Source: an uncultured Ruminococcus sp.
GTDB taxonomy: Bacteria > Bacillota > Clostridia > Oscillospirales > Ruminococcaceae
Assembly (NCBI GenBank): GCA_910584195.1
Contig: CAJTYV010000007.1
Location: 16,949-80,948 of the forward strand
Reading direction: 5' to 3'
DNA: 64,000 nt
This document shows positions 33,960 through 42,528 of this stretch, piece by piece. Position 1 is the first letter of the stretch. Each line of letters starts with the position of its first letter. The notes below the pieces were generated by a model that saw only the letters and a program-made list of their open reading frames with translations, had not been told where the DNA came from and did no database searches. The position numbers were made by a program, and so were the translations under genes.

Positions 33960-35126
33960 TCACTTTATCAGATTTGTAAGTACTTTTGGCGGTTTTACCA
34001 TCATTATTGCTATTGCTAATGCAATTATTGCTACTTGACTTCTGGCTAAGAACCATCCCACTAAATCGACAAATGTTTCAGGAGTTGCGGCACTTACACC
34101 AAATCTTGTTCCAATATAATATACAACTGCCATAAAAACAAGTTGTACAGCACATTGTATGAATGTTATTATAAAGTTTTTGAAGTATGGTTTTGTGATT
34201 TCTGATGAATAACAGGCAAAAAAAGCAGGTGAAACAACAATAAGCAGTGATAGTTCTAATGAACGAAGTACGAGTTTTATCATTATAATCGATGCTGCGC
34301 TTATCATCGCAATAGCAATTATTATAACTGGTATTATCATAATAATTGTGGTAATCAAATCAACGAGTTCACCAACACCAAACGGTAACACACTTTTTGC
34401 AATTTCACCAATAGTGGGTATATTCCATTTAAGCATGTTTCCAGATTCATCAAATATTGCCGTTGTTATTTTTGTGCAAATGTTTAGTATATAAATACAG
34501 ATAGTTCCACTAAGATCAATAACAACTTTAGAAATTATAAGTCTACCGAAAAGCATTGCTCCGCCTTTTAATGTGAAAATTTCGTATTTGATTGTATTTT
34601 CAATAAGATTTGCCGCAAAGAAGAGAAGTACAAGGCTGTATCCGACATTTACGAAGATACCATATATAGTGGAATTTTTTAAACCCTTTATATCTAAGGT
34701 AAAGCTGTTAAGAAGTTTATTATCGTTCATTAGATAATCTGGTATTTCTCCCCACATATCTTCAATAACTTTAATCACGGAATCCGTAAAGCTTTTGGCA
34801 GGATGATCACCTGGTTTTTCAGCATTTTCTTTCGATTTTTCATTGATATATTCGTCAATATCCTTTTTAACGTCAATACTATTGACGGAATTCTGAACGT
34901 TATTGATAGAGTTCTGAACGTTATTAACGGATTCCTGAGACGCTCCGTTTCCATTACCATTGCTTTCTATTGCGGGCATAAGGGAGTTATTGATATAGTT
35001 CCATATCTCATAATCCATTTGAGTTCCGTCATAAATATCGTCAATGGTATACGCTTCGACAGTCAACGGAACTATCATACATATGGAAAAAAGAACAGTC
35101 AGGACAGAAATAATTATTTTTTTCAT
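33960..35126 (-). CDS. VirB6/TrbL-like polytopic conjugation protein
   Basis: 388 residues; AGGAGGAAAT before the ATG. An N-terminal signal segment (MKKIIISVLTVLFSICMIVP), a helical extracytoplasmic region with repeats of SVNNVQNSIN, then about six membrane segments (from about 150). It is the channel-forming TrbL/VirB6-type component of the ICE secretion system. It is followed 9 bp later by PrgI. Confidence 0.82.
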   Translation of the reverse strand: MKKIIISVLTVLFSICMIVPLTVEAYTIDDIYDGTQMDYEIWNYINNSLMPAIESNGNGNGASQESVNNVQNSINNVQNSVNSIDVKKDIDEYINEKSKENAEKPGDHPAKSFTDSVIKVIEDMWGEIPDYLMNDNKLLNSFTLDIKGLKNSTIYGIFVNVGYSLVLLFFAANLIENTIKYEIFTLKGGAMLFGRLIISKVVIDLSGTICIYILNICTKITTAIFDESGNMLKWNIPTIGEIAKSVLPFGVGELVDLITTIIMIIPVIIIAIAMISAASIIMIKLVLRSLELSLLIVVSPAFFACYSSEITKPYFKNFIITFIQCAVQLVFMAVVYYIGTRFGVSAATPETFVDLVGWFLARSQVAIIALAIAIMMVKPPKVLTNLIK

Positions 35127-35140
35127 AATTTCCTCCTCGA

Positions 35141-35398
35141 CTAAAAAATTGCCTGAACAGCAAATGTGGCGGCAAAAATAATTCCTGCTGAAGTCAAAAT
35201 TACATATCCTTCATTCATTTGTTTGGGATTCTCGTCTGCTTTGCCTTTAGTTATCATAATCAAGCTAACTCCGCCGCCTACAGCGATTACTACTGCTCTC
35301 GCAATCCAAAACAAAATAGCCGTCAGATCGCCAATTCCGTAATCTGATGTGGCAATAATCGGTGTGATTTTTATAACTGTTTCGATAAAATCTGTCAT
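35141..35398 (-). CDS. VirB2-like pilin or channel subunit 1
   Basis: 85 residues, two membrane segments (about 26-46 and 66-85) joined by the loop KGKADENPKQMNEG, as in Maff2/VirB2-like small proteins of Firmicutes ICEs. No cleavable signal. AGAGGTGAT precedes the ATG, and box 11 lies 17 bp upstream as the apparent promoter of the T4SS genes. Confidence 0.75.
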   Translation of the reverse strand: MTDFIETVIKITPIIATSDYGIGDLTAILFWIARAVVIAVGGGVSLIMITKGKADENPKQMNEGYVILTSAGIIFAATFAVQAIF

Positions 35399-35415
35399 TT
35401 TATCACCTCTTAAAT

Positions 35416-35434
35416 TTGTGCTATAATAGCACAG
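35416..35434. promoter_or_regulatory. ICE palindrome box 11
   Basis: TTGTGCTATAATAGCACAG, 17 bp before the first pilin start, at the head of the T4SS operon. Confidence 0.8.
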
Positions 35435-35504
35435 CAGCAGTCTTTAGACGTTTTATAAGACTGCCGCCATGCTATTTAGCGTAATACCGAAAGGGAAAAT
35501 TATT

Positions 35505-35870
35505 TTAGATAAGTTTCTCAACAACGAATGTTGCTGCAAAGCAGAATCCAGCAACAACACAGCACGCAATACCTGCATTTCTGTCACGCGGATTTTCATC
35601 AGTCTGTCCCTGATTTATTTTTATAATACCCGGAATGCCTCCACTGGCAAGTATTATAGCTCTAACAACCCAAAATACAACTTTGGTTAATGAACTCATT
35701 GTCTGACTGCCGCTGGATGCATCGGAAGGAGCTGTATTTTCATCATTAGCAGCGAAAGTAAACATCGCATTGCACATTGCCATTGCAACAGTGCAGGCAA
35801 TAATGCCGAGTTTTATCGTCATAAGTCTGAACTTTCTTGAGGTAAGTGTGTTTGTAATTTTTGAAACCAT
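35505..35870 (-). CDS. VirB2-like pilin or channel subunit 2 with signal peptide
   Basis: 121 residues from the ATG at 35870 (AAGGAGGAAA upstream). A signal peptide (about 1-41, ending in TFAAN) is followed by a domain paralogous to the protein at 35141: a hydrophobic stretch, the loop KINQGQTDENPRDRNAG, and a second hydrophobic stretch. Its own box (12) and a separate leader suggest independent dosage. Confidence 0.75.
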   Translation of the reverse strand: MVSKITNTLTSRKFRLMTIKLGIIACTVAMAMCNAMFTFAANDENTAPSDASSGSQTMSSLTKVVFWVVRAIILASGGIPGIIKINQGQTDENPRDRNAGIACCVVAGFCFAATFVVEKLI

Positions 35871-35921
35871 TATTAGTTTCCTCCTTGATCTAAGTATTTT
35901 TTTGACATTTGGAAAATAAAA

Positions 35922-35940
35922 AAGTGCTATAATAGCACAA
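35922..35940. promoter_or_regulatory. ICE palindrome box 12
   Basis: AAGTGCTATAATAGCACAA, 51 bp upstream of the second pilin start. The flank CATTTGGAAAA also accompanies boxes 13 and 14. Confidence 0.75.
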
Positions 35941-35992
35941 TTTCTCACGTCCTTTCTTAATTGGAATATCTATGTAAACTCCTGAATGGAGA

Positions 35993-36805
35993 TTATTTTT
36001 TTATAAGGTTAGAAGCTGCCTTTAATGAAACTTCCGCCGCTTTCTTTACTGCTACAACAACCACACCCGGAACTGAACCTACAGCACCGACTGCGCTTTC
36101 GACAGCTGCATTTGCTGCGCCTTTTGCAGCACTTTTAGAAGCAAGCTTAAACAGATCGCTGTTCAGAATATTTTTTCCTTTATCGGTTATTTTTACAACG
36201 GAATCCGAAACGGATATAAGTCCCGATTCTTTCATTTTTTGAAGATTAGAAAGTACATTCTGAACAGCTTCTTTATCGGGACTTACGACTATGTCAGCCA
36301 AATGAAGCTCGTCTGCATGATTAAAGAAATTTAAATCCTGAACAGTACCATTAAGTTCAAATCCCATTGTCTGAGATTGCTGAAACGCCATATTTGAAAT
36401 ATTCTCCGCAGCCGCTTTTTTAAATTCGGGACGATTTATAAATTCCCTGCCTTTTTCGGTTATTGAGATAATTCCTTTTTGATTGTCGATTTCAATTTTG
36501 CCACTAAGAGAGGCTTTGTTGAATTCATCTTTTACTGCATATTTTACTGATTCATCAGGGATGTTTTCAATCATTGAAACAGGCATTGTTTCAGAGTTTA
36601 CGAAATACCTTAAATCTGTTGACTGACCTGTAAATACAAAATCATTATTTACAGCTGCTGCCTTATATTCTGTAGCTGTCGGAACAGAGGGTTCGATTGC
36701 ATTGCTGCTAAGCCTGTTTAACTGGTCGATAATTTTATAAATATCTTGACCGACAGTTGTGACCGTTTTTTTACACTCCTCATAAAGTTCGTTTTCATCA
36801 TACAT
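35993..36805 (-). CDS. Hypothetical conjugation-region protein with two repeated units
   Basis: 270 residues from the ATG at 36805 (GGAGATGA upstream), overlapping the coupling-protein stop. Two similar units, about 60-140 and 150-225, each end in a pattern like GKIEIDNQKGIISITEKGREF and SGLISVSDSVVKITDKGKNI, resembling winged-helix tails. The C-terminus is Ala/Val-rich and could insert in a membrane. No family recognised. Confidence 0.6.
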   Translation of the reverse strand: MYDENELYEECKKTVTTVGQDIYKIIDQLNRLSSNAIEPSVPTATEYKAAAVNNDFVFTGQSTDLRYFVNSETMPVSMIENIPDESVKYAVKDEFNKASLSGKIEIDNQKGIISITEKGREFINRPEFKKAAAENISNMAFQQSQTMGFELNGTVQDLNFFNHADELHLADIVVSPDKEAVQNVLSNLQKMKESGLISVSDSVVKITDKGKNILNSDLFKLASKSAAKGAANAAVESAVGAVGSVPGVVVVAVKKAAEVSLKAASNLIKK

Positions 36806-38867
36806 AATCGTCATCTCCAAAATCAAAATTATCTAAAACAGGATTTACATCATCGAGGATACTTTCGTCGAATTCGTCCGCTGTATCAGTTTCAAGCGGT
36901 TCATCCTTGTAATCCTCAATTGAAAACATACTGTTTAATTCAGCCTGTTCGGCATCTTCCTTTGCTTGTTTTTCTGCTTCATATTCTGCTTTAGCCTGTT
37001 CTTCTTTTTCCTTATTTGAATCAAAGAAGTCCGTCAGAGTTTGCTTGTATTTAGCGCTCCTTGCGGCTTTGACCTTAGCATATGTATCTTGTATATACGT
37101 GTTATTCGGTATGCCTTTCGGATATCCGCTGCCCGTAATACTGAATAACGGATGAGACATGGTATCGAATTTTGGCATATAGAACGGTCTGAATTCATCA
37201 ACAAATATTATGCAGCTGCCGCCGTATCTTTTGGTTTTTCCTTTTGGTTTGACAACCTGAGATATTTCATCGGGCATAAGCAAGTCTCGCTGTATGTAAT
37301 TTTCGCTGTCAGAGCCTCCGCCGCCGCCCTGACTTGAACCACGGTTATATGAACGCGAATCAACTCTTACAGTAGTTTTGCCGAGTTTTTTAGAAACGTA
37401 TTCTTTACTGTCCATATCGTTAGTTCCGAGGAATGTAAAGATTGAGCAGTTACCGATAATACTTTCCCAAGTTTTTTCATAGAGCGATTTAAGTTGTGAT
37501 AATCCCTGAAGAACAATGCAAATTCTTATATTGTGAGAACGTACAACAGCAAGCGTTTCGTTGAAACTCGGAATCTTACCAAGATTTGCAAACTCATCGA
37601 GTTCGCATGACACAAGTAACGGAAGTTTGCCGTTGCAGTCACGGTTAGCAACAAGCATTAATCTTTCAAAAAGCTGTGAATAAAACATATTGGAAATGAC
37701 TTTGTACGGATTTCGTGGAACTTTAGTGATCATGAAAATTACCGTTTTTTCCTTGCCGATGTTGTCAAAGTCCATTTCATCCGTTGCCGTCAGTTCGTCA
37801 ACGTCCTCGATCGCCCAAAGCCTGAGCCTTGTAGAAAGCGTTTTGCAGATCGAGCCTAACGTTTCCTGTGGAGTACCCTGAATACTTGCCCAGTTGACTG
37901 ATGTAACGTCATTCGGGTATTCAATAGCATGATTTTTTAGACATCGGGCGAGTTCGCATAATTCATCTATTTTTCCGTCCTTGTACTGTACGCTGTTTAC
38001 AAGCCTTACAACACGCCCGAATGTTTTTAATTCATAGTCTGTTTTCCACAAGTATACCATTATGGCAACGAGCATATCTTGTGCCGCGCCAGTCCAGAAG
38101 TCCTCTTTTTCACCTTCGCCTGCGGAGTTTTTCATAAACAGATCGGCAATGTTGATTACGTCCTGTTCTTCCGTCATATACGCGAAGGGGTTATACGCAT
38201 TGGAAAGATTAATATTTTCAAGATTCAGAACACGAATTTTATATCCGTTTTTTTGAAGAAATTTTGCGGTATTTCTGTAAAGTTCTCCTTTTGGATCTGT
38301 TACAACATAGCTGCCGTACATCTGCATAATATCGGGTTGAATTTTTCTGAATGATTTTCCTGCGCCTGAACCGCCTATAACGACTTCGTTCAGATTATGT
38401 GGGGAATAGGATTGATTTTTTGGATTGTTTACAGTAACATAGGTATTCAAACCAACGGGAACGCCTGTATTATCTCTGAACATTTTTTCGGCATATTTAT
38501 CTGCCCATGCTGCCGAACCGTGTTCCATTCCTCTGAATTCATCCTTTGTGTTTGATGTTGCAGCGAGGAATACAAAAAAAGCGGCGGAAGCATACAGCCA
38601 CCACAGCTTTGTGATCTGATATTTAAAACAGGTAAAAATCGTTGACAGACTTATAGGAACTTTCAGTTGAGGCGAGCCTAAATAAGTAAAAAAACTCATC
38701 AAGCTGTCAACATCCATTGCAATTTCTTTGCCTGTTGCAGCCTTAAAATCGAGCATCATGAAAGCAAGATAAAGTCCGCAGCATAACAGAATAACAAAAC
38801 CAATAATTCCCATGTAAATCATAACTTTGACGTTTTTACCACGCCTAAGTTTGTTTTTCTGATTCAC
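36798..38867 (-). CDS. virD4: VirD4/TraG-type coupling protein
   Basis: 689 residues. Two N-terminal membrane segments (about 15-36 and 73-92), Walker A VIGGSGAGKSFRK near residue 169, VTDPKGELYRN, and Walker B VSCELDEFANLGKIP near residue 415. The tail is long, Glu/Asp-rich and acidic (from about 620). It brings the relaxase-DNA complex to the channel. The acidic tail may help substrate choice; the basic ends of the module-bearing proteins would suit such a partner, which is inference. Confidence 0.93.
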   Translation of the reverse strand: MNQKNKLRRGKNVKVMIYMGIIGFVILLCCGLYLAFMMLDFKAATGKEIAMDVDSLMSFFTYLGSPQLKVPISLSTIFTCFKYQITKLWWLYASAAFFVFLAATSNTKDEFRGMEHGSAAWADKYAEKMFRDNTGVPVGLNTYVTVNNPKNQSYSPHNLNEVVIGGSGAGKSFRKIQPDIMQMYGSYVVTDPKGELYRNTAKFLQKNGYKIRVLNLENINLSNAYNPFAYMTEEQDVINIADLFMKNSAGEGEKEDFWTGAAQDMLVAIMVYLWKTDYELKTFGRVVRLVNSVQYKDGKIDELCELARCLKNHAIEYPNDVTSVNWASIQGTPQETLGSICKTLSTRLRLWAIEDVDELTATDEMDFDNIGKEKTVIFMITKVPRNPYKVISNMFYSQLFERLMLVANRDCNGKLPLLVSCELDEFANLGKIPSFNETLAVVRSHNIRICIVLQGLSQLKSLYEKTWESIIGNCSIFTFLGTNDMDSKEYVSKKLGKTTVRVDSRSYNRGSSQGGGGGSDSENYIQRDLLMPDEISQVVKPKGKTKRYGGSCIIFVDEFRPFYMPKFDTMSHPLFSITGSGYPKGIPNNTYIQDTYAKVKAARSAKYKQTLTDFFDSNKEKEEQAKAEYEAEKQAKEDAEQAELNSMFSIEDYKDEPLETDTADEFDESILDDVNPVLDNFDFGDDDYV

Positions 38868-39175
38868 TCTATATCCTCCTTATTTACTCGTTTCAGGAGA
38901 AAACCATTTTCGCATGGCTCTACTTCAAAAAGATCGTTAACTTGTATGTTCATGATCTTTTGTATGCTGCGTGGAATAGTTAATCTTGTAGAATCCTTAG
39001 TATAACTTGACTCCTTCTCGATAAAAGCGCGGATAGTATCATCGCCAATATAATAGAGACTGTATACTTTGGGATCTTTTCCAAATTTATAAGAGAAAAT
39101 TTTTGGTATAAGTAAACGCATCTGTTTGTCAGTATAAACATATAGCTTTTGGTTTATAAATATGTGCTTGTTCAT
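38864..39175 (-). CDS. AbrB/SpoVT-like DNA-binding protein
   Basis: 103 residues, overlapping both neighbours by 4 bp. The C-terminal half, STRLTIPRSIQKIMNIQVND and FEVEPCENGFLLKRV, is an AbrB swapped-hairpin domain. Within the conjugation operon it is a candidate autoregulator or a relaxosome accessory. Confidence 0.7.
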   Translation of the reverse strand: MNKHIFINQKLYVYTDKQMRLLIPKIFSYKFGKDPKVYSLYYIGDDTIRAFIEKESSYTKDSTRLTIPRSIQKIMNIQVNDLFEVEPCENGFLLKRVNKEDIE

Positions 39176-40779
39176 TTACGCACCGCCTTATTTTTATTTG
39201 AGTTCTTCAGATCACCCATAATTTTTTCGTATTTCCCCTTATCTTTTGCATTGATAAGAATTGAAATTCTTCCGTCTTCCTTTTCACGGGTTCTGTTGAC
39301 TTTGAAGCTTAAATCGGTTTTCTTCAGGGATTCAAGTTCGTTTTCCGTAACAAGATATTTCCGTGTATCCGTTTCTTTATTGATATGCTCAGACGGAACA
39401 TTCGCAGCAGCTTGAGGTATATAGTCGTCGGGTTCAGGCTCGTGATCATCGTAAAGCGGCGGTATCTGATCTTTATATTTTTCAAGCATTTCATCAAAGC
39501 TGTCATCAGATTCAGTAAGAACTTCTTGCGTCTCTTTACTTTCGGTTTGTTTTTCCCGAATATCTGTTGCAGTATTCTGTTTTTCTTGGTCAGTCTGAGT
39601 TTCGCTGTTTTCCACATCTTTCGGATCAAATGTACTGTCGATACTGTCAGCAATCATATCTCCGTCTTTATCATTAACATTGTTGATTACCCTGACTTCC
39701 GTTTGAACAATTTCAGCAGCAGTCGGACTTACAGCGCATGAATTTTCAACAGAAGTCAATGAAATGGCAGAATCAAGGGAAATGGTGTTGTTTTGAGCAA
39801 TTGTTTTGTCTAACGCCGTTTCCGCTTTATCGATCCTTTCAGTAACGCTGTTGTCGTTAAGCTTTGCGAGCATTGCAGATATATCGGGATGAGCAGCTTG
39901 CAGAATTTTATTTCTTTCAGCAAGCTTGTTTTGTGTTTTGATAAGATTTGAAATTCGTTCCTGTACTTTTTGCTGTTTAACAAGCGGAAGTTCCGAGAAA
40001 TTTGTTTCCAGTTTGCCAATAGTATCAATACAGTTTTTTATCCTCTCGTTGTTTATCTGCTGTATATCGCCGTTTAAGGACAAAAGAGCCGTAAGGTAAT
40101 TCTGATTGCGATCCTTTTTATTGCTGATCACAAAGCTTTTTATTACCTCACTCAAATGTTTACAGGCATTTTTTCTGACCTTATATTTTTCCGCGCTTTT
40201 GCTGAGTTTGTCAATAGTTGTCTGATGTATCTTTATCTGCTTTTCAAGCTTTGGAATTTTATTGTTAAGGCGTTCGATCTTCTTTTCATTGCGTTTGATA
40301 AGCGCGTTGATCGGGGACTTAAAAAAGGGGAACGTCATTGCAGTTTTAACAAGCATAAGCTTCTGATCCTTTAAAGCTTCTGACTTGGCAGTGTGATTTT
40401 TCAGACTTTTTGACAGAACAGAAATGTGCTTATTGTGAGATTCTATACGGCTGTTTTTTCCGTTGATTTTGCGGTCGTACAGATTCGAAAAGGCGTTTGC
40501 CACAGGAATTAAATTTTCCTTTTTTTCGATATTGTGAAGCTGTATTGCGGAATTGTTCAGCTGCCTTTCGATTCCGATCGGCTGAAGTATCTTGTTGAGC
40601 TTTTCAATATCGTCGATACCGAACGTTATGTCGGTTTTCTTTTCATCTTTTTTTACAATGCACTTTACTTCCGATTCTTTCATCAATTCCACGATTTTTT
40701 CAGCATTTTCAGCTGAAAATGATACCGTAGCAGGCATATTAAGATCGTCATGTTTGGCATTTTCATATAGAGTTTCCAT
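39172..40779 (-). CDS. Coiled-coil Mob-region protein with terminal ICE modules
   Basis: 535 residues from the ATG at 40779 (AAAGGAGAG upstream). A module-like unit lies near the N-terminus (TVSFSAENAEKIVELMKE onward, genome about 40576-40731). It is followed by a long Lys/Glu-rich coiled coil (about 80-290), an acidic linker, and a second module at the end (YLVTENELESLKKTDLSF, then GRISILINAKDKGK; genome about 39205-39360) with a basic tail. No family recognised; gene order suggests a role in relaxosome or coupling. Confidence 0.6.
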   Translation of the reverse strand: METLYENAKHDDLNMPATVSFSAENAEKIVELMKESEVKCIVKKDEKKTDITFGIDDIEKLNKILQPIGIERQLNNSAIQLHNIEKKENLIPVANAFSNLYDRKINGKNSRIESHNKHISVLSKSLKNHTAKSEALKDQKLMLVKTAMTFPFFKSPINALIKRNEKKIERLNNKIPKLEKQIKIHQTTIDKLSKSAEKYKVRKNACKHLSEVIKSFVISNKKDRNQNYLTALLSLNGDIQQINNERIKNCIDTIGKLETNFSELPLVKQQKVQERISNLIKTQNKLAERNKILQAAHPDISAMLAKLNDNSVTERIDKAETALDKTIAQNNTISLDSAISLTSVENSCAVSPTAAEIVQTEVRVINNVNDKDGDMIADSIDSTFDPKDVENSETQTDQEKQNTATDIREKQTESKETQEVLTESDDSFDEMLEKYKDQIPPLYDDHEPEPDDYIPQAAANVPSEHINKETDTRKYLVTENELESLKKTDLSFKVNRTREKEDGRISILINAKDKGKYEKIMGDLKNSNKNKAVRK

Positions 40780-40798
40780 ATACACTCTCCTTTTTTAT

Positions 40799-40817
40799 TT
40801 GTGCTATTATAGCACGA
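40799..40817. promoter_or_regulatory. ICE palindrome box 13
   Basis: TTGTGCTATTATAGCACGA, 19 bp before the likely start of the gene at 39172-40779. The flank ATTTACATTTGGAAAAA is shared with box 14. Confidence 0.8.
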
Positions 40818-40838
40818 TTTACATTTGGAAAAAAAGAA

Positions 40839-41522
40839 TTATTCTGCAATTAACTCTGTATCTATTATAGTAAAATTGCAACGATGTAAGTACAAAGGCA
40901 TTCCGTCAACCGTAATAAGCGTTGTCTTGGGAAGTTTTCCCGCAACTTTCCATGTAACGTCATCTCCCTCGACTATGCCAATGTTATAACCGTCCTGAGA
41001 CTGAATTAGGACTACTTTCTCACCTCCTTGTCCCTTTTCTGCTGAATTATACCACCAATTTTTTAGTGAGAAATAAGTGTCAAGATTTTCATCAGGAACA
41101 TCTACCGTATATTCTGAATCTCCTGAACTGTCTGTCGCTTTTATTTCTGTTTCCAAAGGTGTTATTTCAAGTCGAGAATCCTTAAAAATAACTGTACTTC
41201 CGCAAGACTGAACATAATTACCGTCGATTTTGATTGTAACGACAGAGCTTGTTTCATACCACCAGTCCCACGAACCATTTGTACTGTAACCATATTGCTT
41301 TACCTTGTTGGGAGTGATATTAAAGCTGTTTCCCTTGAAAGTTGCATAGTTGTTTCCTGTATTGTCATACATCATCGCTTCGTATGTCAATGTGATGTTT
41401 TCATCTTCTGTAGTATTTGTTTCACTTATATCAGATTTAAGTAAATCGCTCAGTTCACATCCGCTGCATGGCACAGTCATTGCAATACACAGCAAAATGA
41501 CAATTGATTTTTTGATTTTCAT
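40839..41522 (-). CDS. Putative lipoprotein in the conjugation region
   Basis: 227 residues. Signal peptide MKIKKSIVILLCIAMTVPCSGC with lipobox CSGC; the rest is beta-rich with no recognised family. AAGGAGATAA precedes the ATG, and box 14 lies 39 bp upstream. Surface exposure suits mating-pair contact or entry exclusion, but this is inference. Confidence 0.72.
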   Translation of the reverse strand: MKIKKSIVILLCIAMTVPCSGCELSDLLKSDISETNTTEDENITLTYEAMMYDNTGNNYATFKGNSFNITPNKVKQYGYSTNGSWDWWYETSSVVTIKIDGNYVQSCGSTVIFKDSRLEITPLETEIKATDSSGDSEYTVDVPDENLDTYFSLKNWWYNSAEKGQGGEKVVLIQSQDGYNIGIVEGDDVTWKVAGKLPKTTLITVDGMPLYLHRCNFTIIDTELIAE

Positions 41523-41561
41523 TATAACTTATCTCCTTATTGCTTTAATTAGGATTAATTA

Positions 41562-41580
41562 TTGTGCTATTATAGCACGA
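41562..41580. promoter_or_regulatory. ICE palindrome box 14
   Basis: TTGTGCTATTATAGCACGA with the same downstream flank (TTTACATTTGGAAAAA) as box 13, suggesting the two leaders were duplicated. Confidence 0.78.
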
Positions 41581-41660
41581 TTTACATTTGGAAAAAGAAA
41601 AAAGCTCCTGTTTTTCAGAAGCTTTTGCTCGGTATTAAATTGTATTATTAATATCCATTA

Positions 41661-42170
41661 TCATCTTTTCATGGTGGGCGGTTTTTGATTTAAAAGATTG
41701 TTGATCTTATTTTCATCATCGAAATAATATTTTATAATTATTAAGCCATCTTTTTTCTTTGATGAAAATTTAAAATCTGAATCTTGAAGCAGTTTAAGTT
41801 CTGCTTCTGTTACAGTCTTATATCTGTAAATTTCTGAAAGATTAGATCGGATAGCCTTTTCAAGCAACGGTATGTCATTGATAATTGTATCCCACATATC
41901 TTCAAGTCTTATCGAACCGTAATCATGAGCAAGATAATTTCTTAATCCCTTGATCTGATGCCATGGAATATCAGGAATTTCTTTTTTTATATTATCAGAA
42001 AGTTTTGTTGACAATTCACCGATTTGCAATATAGCCATATTACAAGCCATTTGGTAAGGTACATCGGACAAAAACTTTTCAATGGTATTTCCAAATCTTT
42101 TACGAAAAGTAACTAAAGATGAGCAATATTCTAATATGTGTTCCAGTATTAAAATGTCTCTGTTAAGCAT
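41661..42170 (-). CDS. hepT: HepT-like toxin (DUF86) with C-terminal ICE module
   Basis: 169 residues. Residues 1-110 are the all-helical HepT domain with the R-x4-H-x-Y motif in RNYLAHDYG, the RNase active site in known HepT proteins. Known HepT proteins are about 110-145 residues; here residues 114-163 (genome 41682-41831) add the shared module YKTVTEAELKLLQDSDFKF, then GLIIIKYYF, and a basic end. It overlaps mntA by 8 bp. In known pairs MntA adds AMP to HepT near this motif and neutralises it. Confidence 0.87.
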   Translation of the reverse strand: MLNRDILILEHILEYCSSLVTFRKRFGNTIEKFLSDVPYQMACNMAILQIGELSTKLSDNIKKEIPDIPWHQIKGLRNYLAHDYGSIRLEDMWDTIINDIPLLEKAIRSNLSEIYRYKTVTEAELKLLQDSDFKFSSKKKDGLIIIKYYFDDENKINNLLNQKPPTMKR

Positions 42171-42462
42171 ACATCAAAACCTCATCGTCTATAATATGGT
42201 AAAGTAGTCTCGGACTTGCTGAATTATGAGATACAATATCAACTTTTTTACCAAATTGATTTTCAAGATTTTCTATTATTTCTGAATAAGTAAACAAATC
42301 AATTGGTTGATAAAAATTCATAACAAGATCAATATCACTTTCAGCCGTAGCTTCGCCACGAGCATAAGAACCGAAAAGATAAACTTCCTTCAAATTATAC
42401 TGTTGAGCAATTGGAGTTACAATTGCTTTAATCTCATCGAATGTGTAAATTTTATCAGTCAT
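42163..42462 (-). CDS. mntA: MntA-like nucleotidyltransferase antitoxin
   Basis: 99 residues from the ATG at 42462 (AAAGGAGGAG upstream). The minimal nucleotidyltransferase motif GSYARGEATAESDIDL (GSx10DxD) is intact. It precedes and overlaps the HepT-like gene, the standard type VII toxin-antitoxin order. A longer frame reaches 42495 without a ribosome-binding site. Confidence 0.88.
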   Translation of the reverse strand: MTDKIYTFDEIKAIVTPIAQQYNLKEVYLFGSYARGEATAESDIDLVMNFYQPIDLFTYSEIIENLENQFGKKVDIVSHNSASPRLLYHIIDDEVLMYA

Positions 42463-42483
42463 AACCACTCCTCCTTTTAATTT

Positions 42484-42512
42484 ATTATACCACATTCTTC
42501 TGAAAATTTCAA
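42484..42512 (-). promoter_or_regulatory. Promoter of mntA-hepT
   Basis: On the minus strand, TTGAAA (42512-42507), a 17-bp spacer and TATAAT (42489-42484). It is independent of the palindrome boxes. Confidence 0.75.
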
Positions 42513-42528
42513 TAGTTTGTAGAAATTA

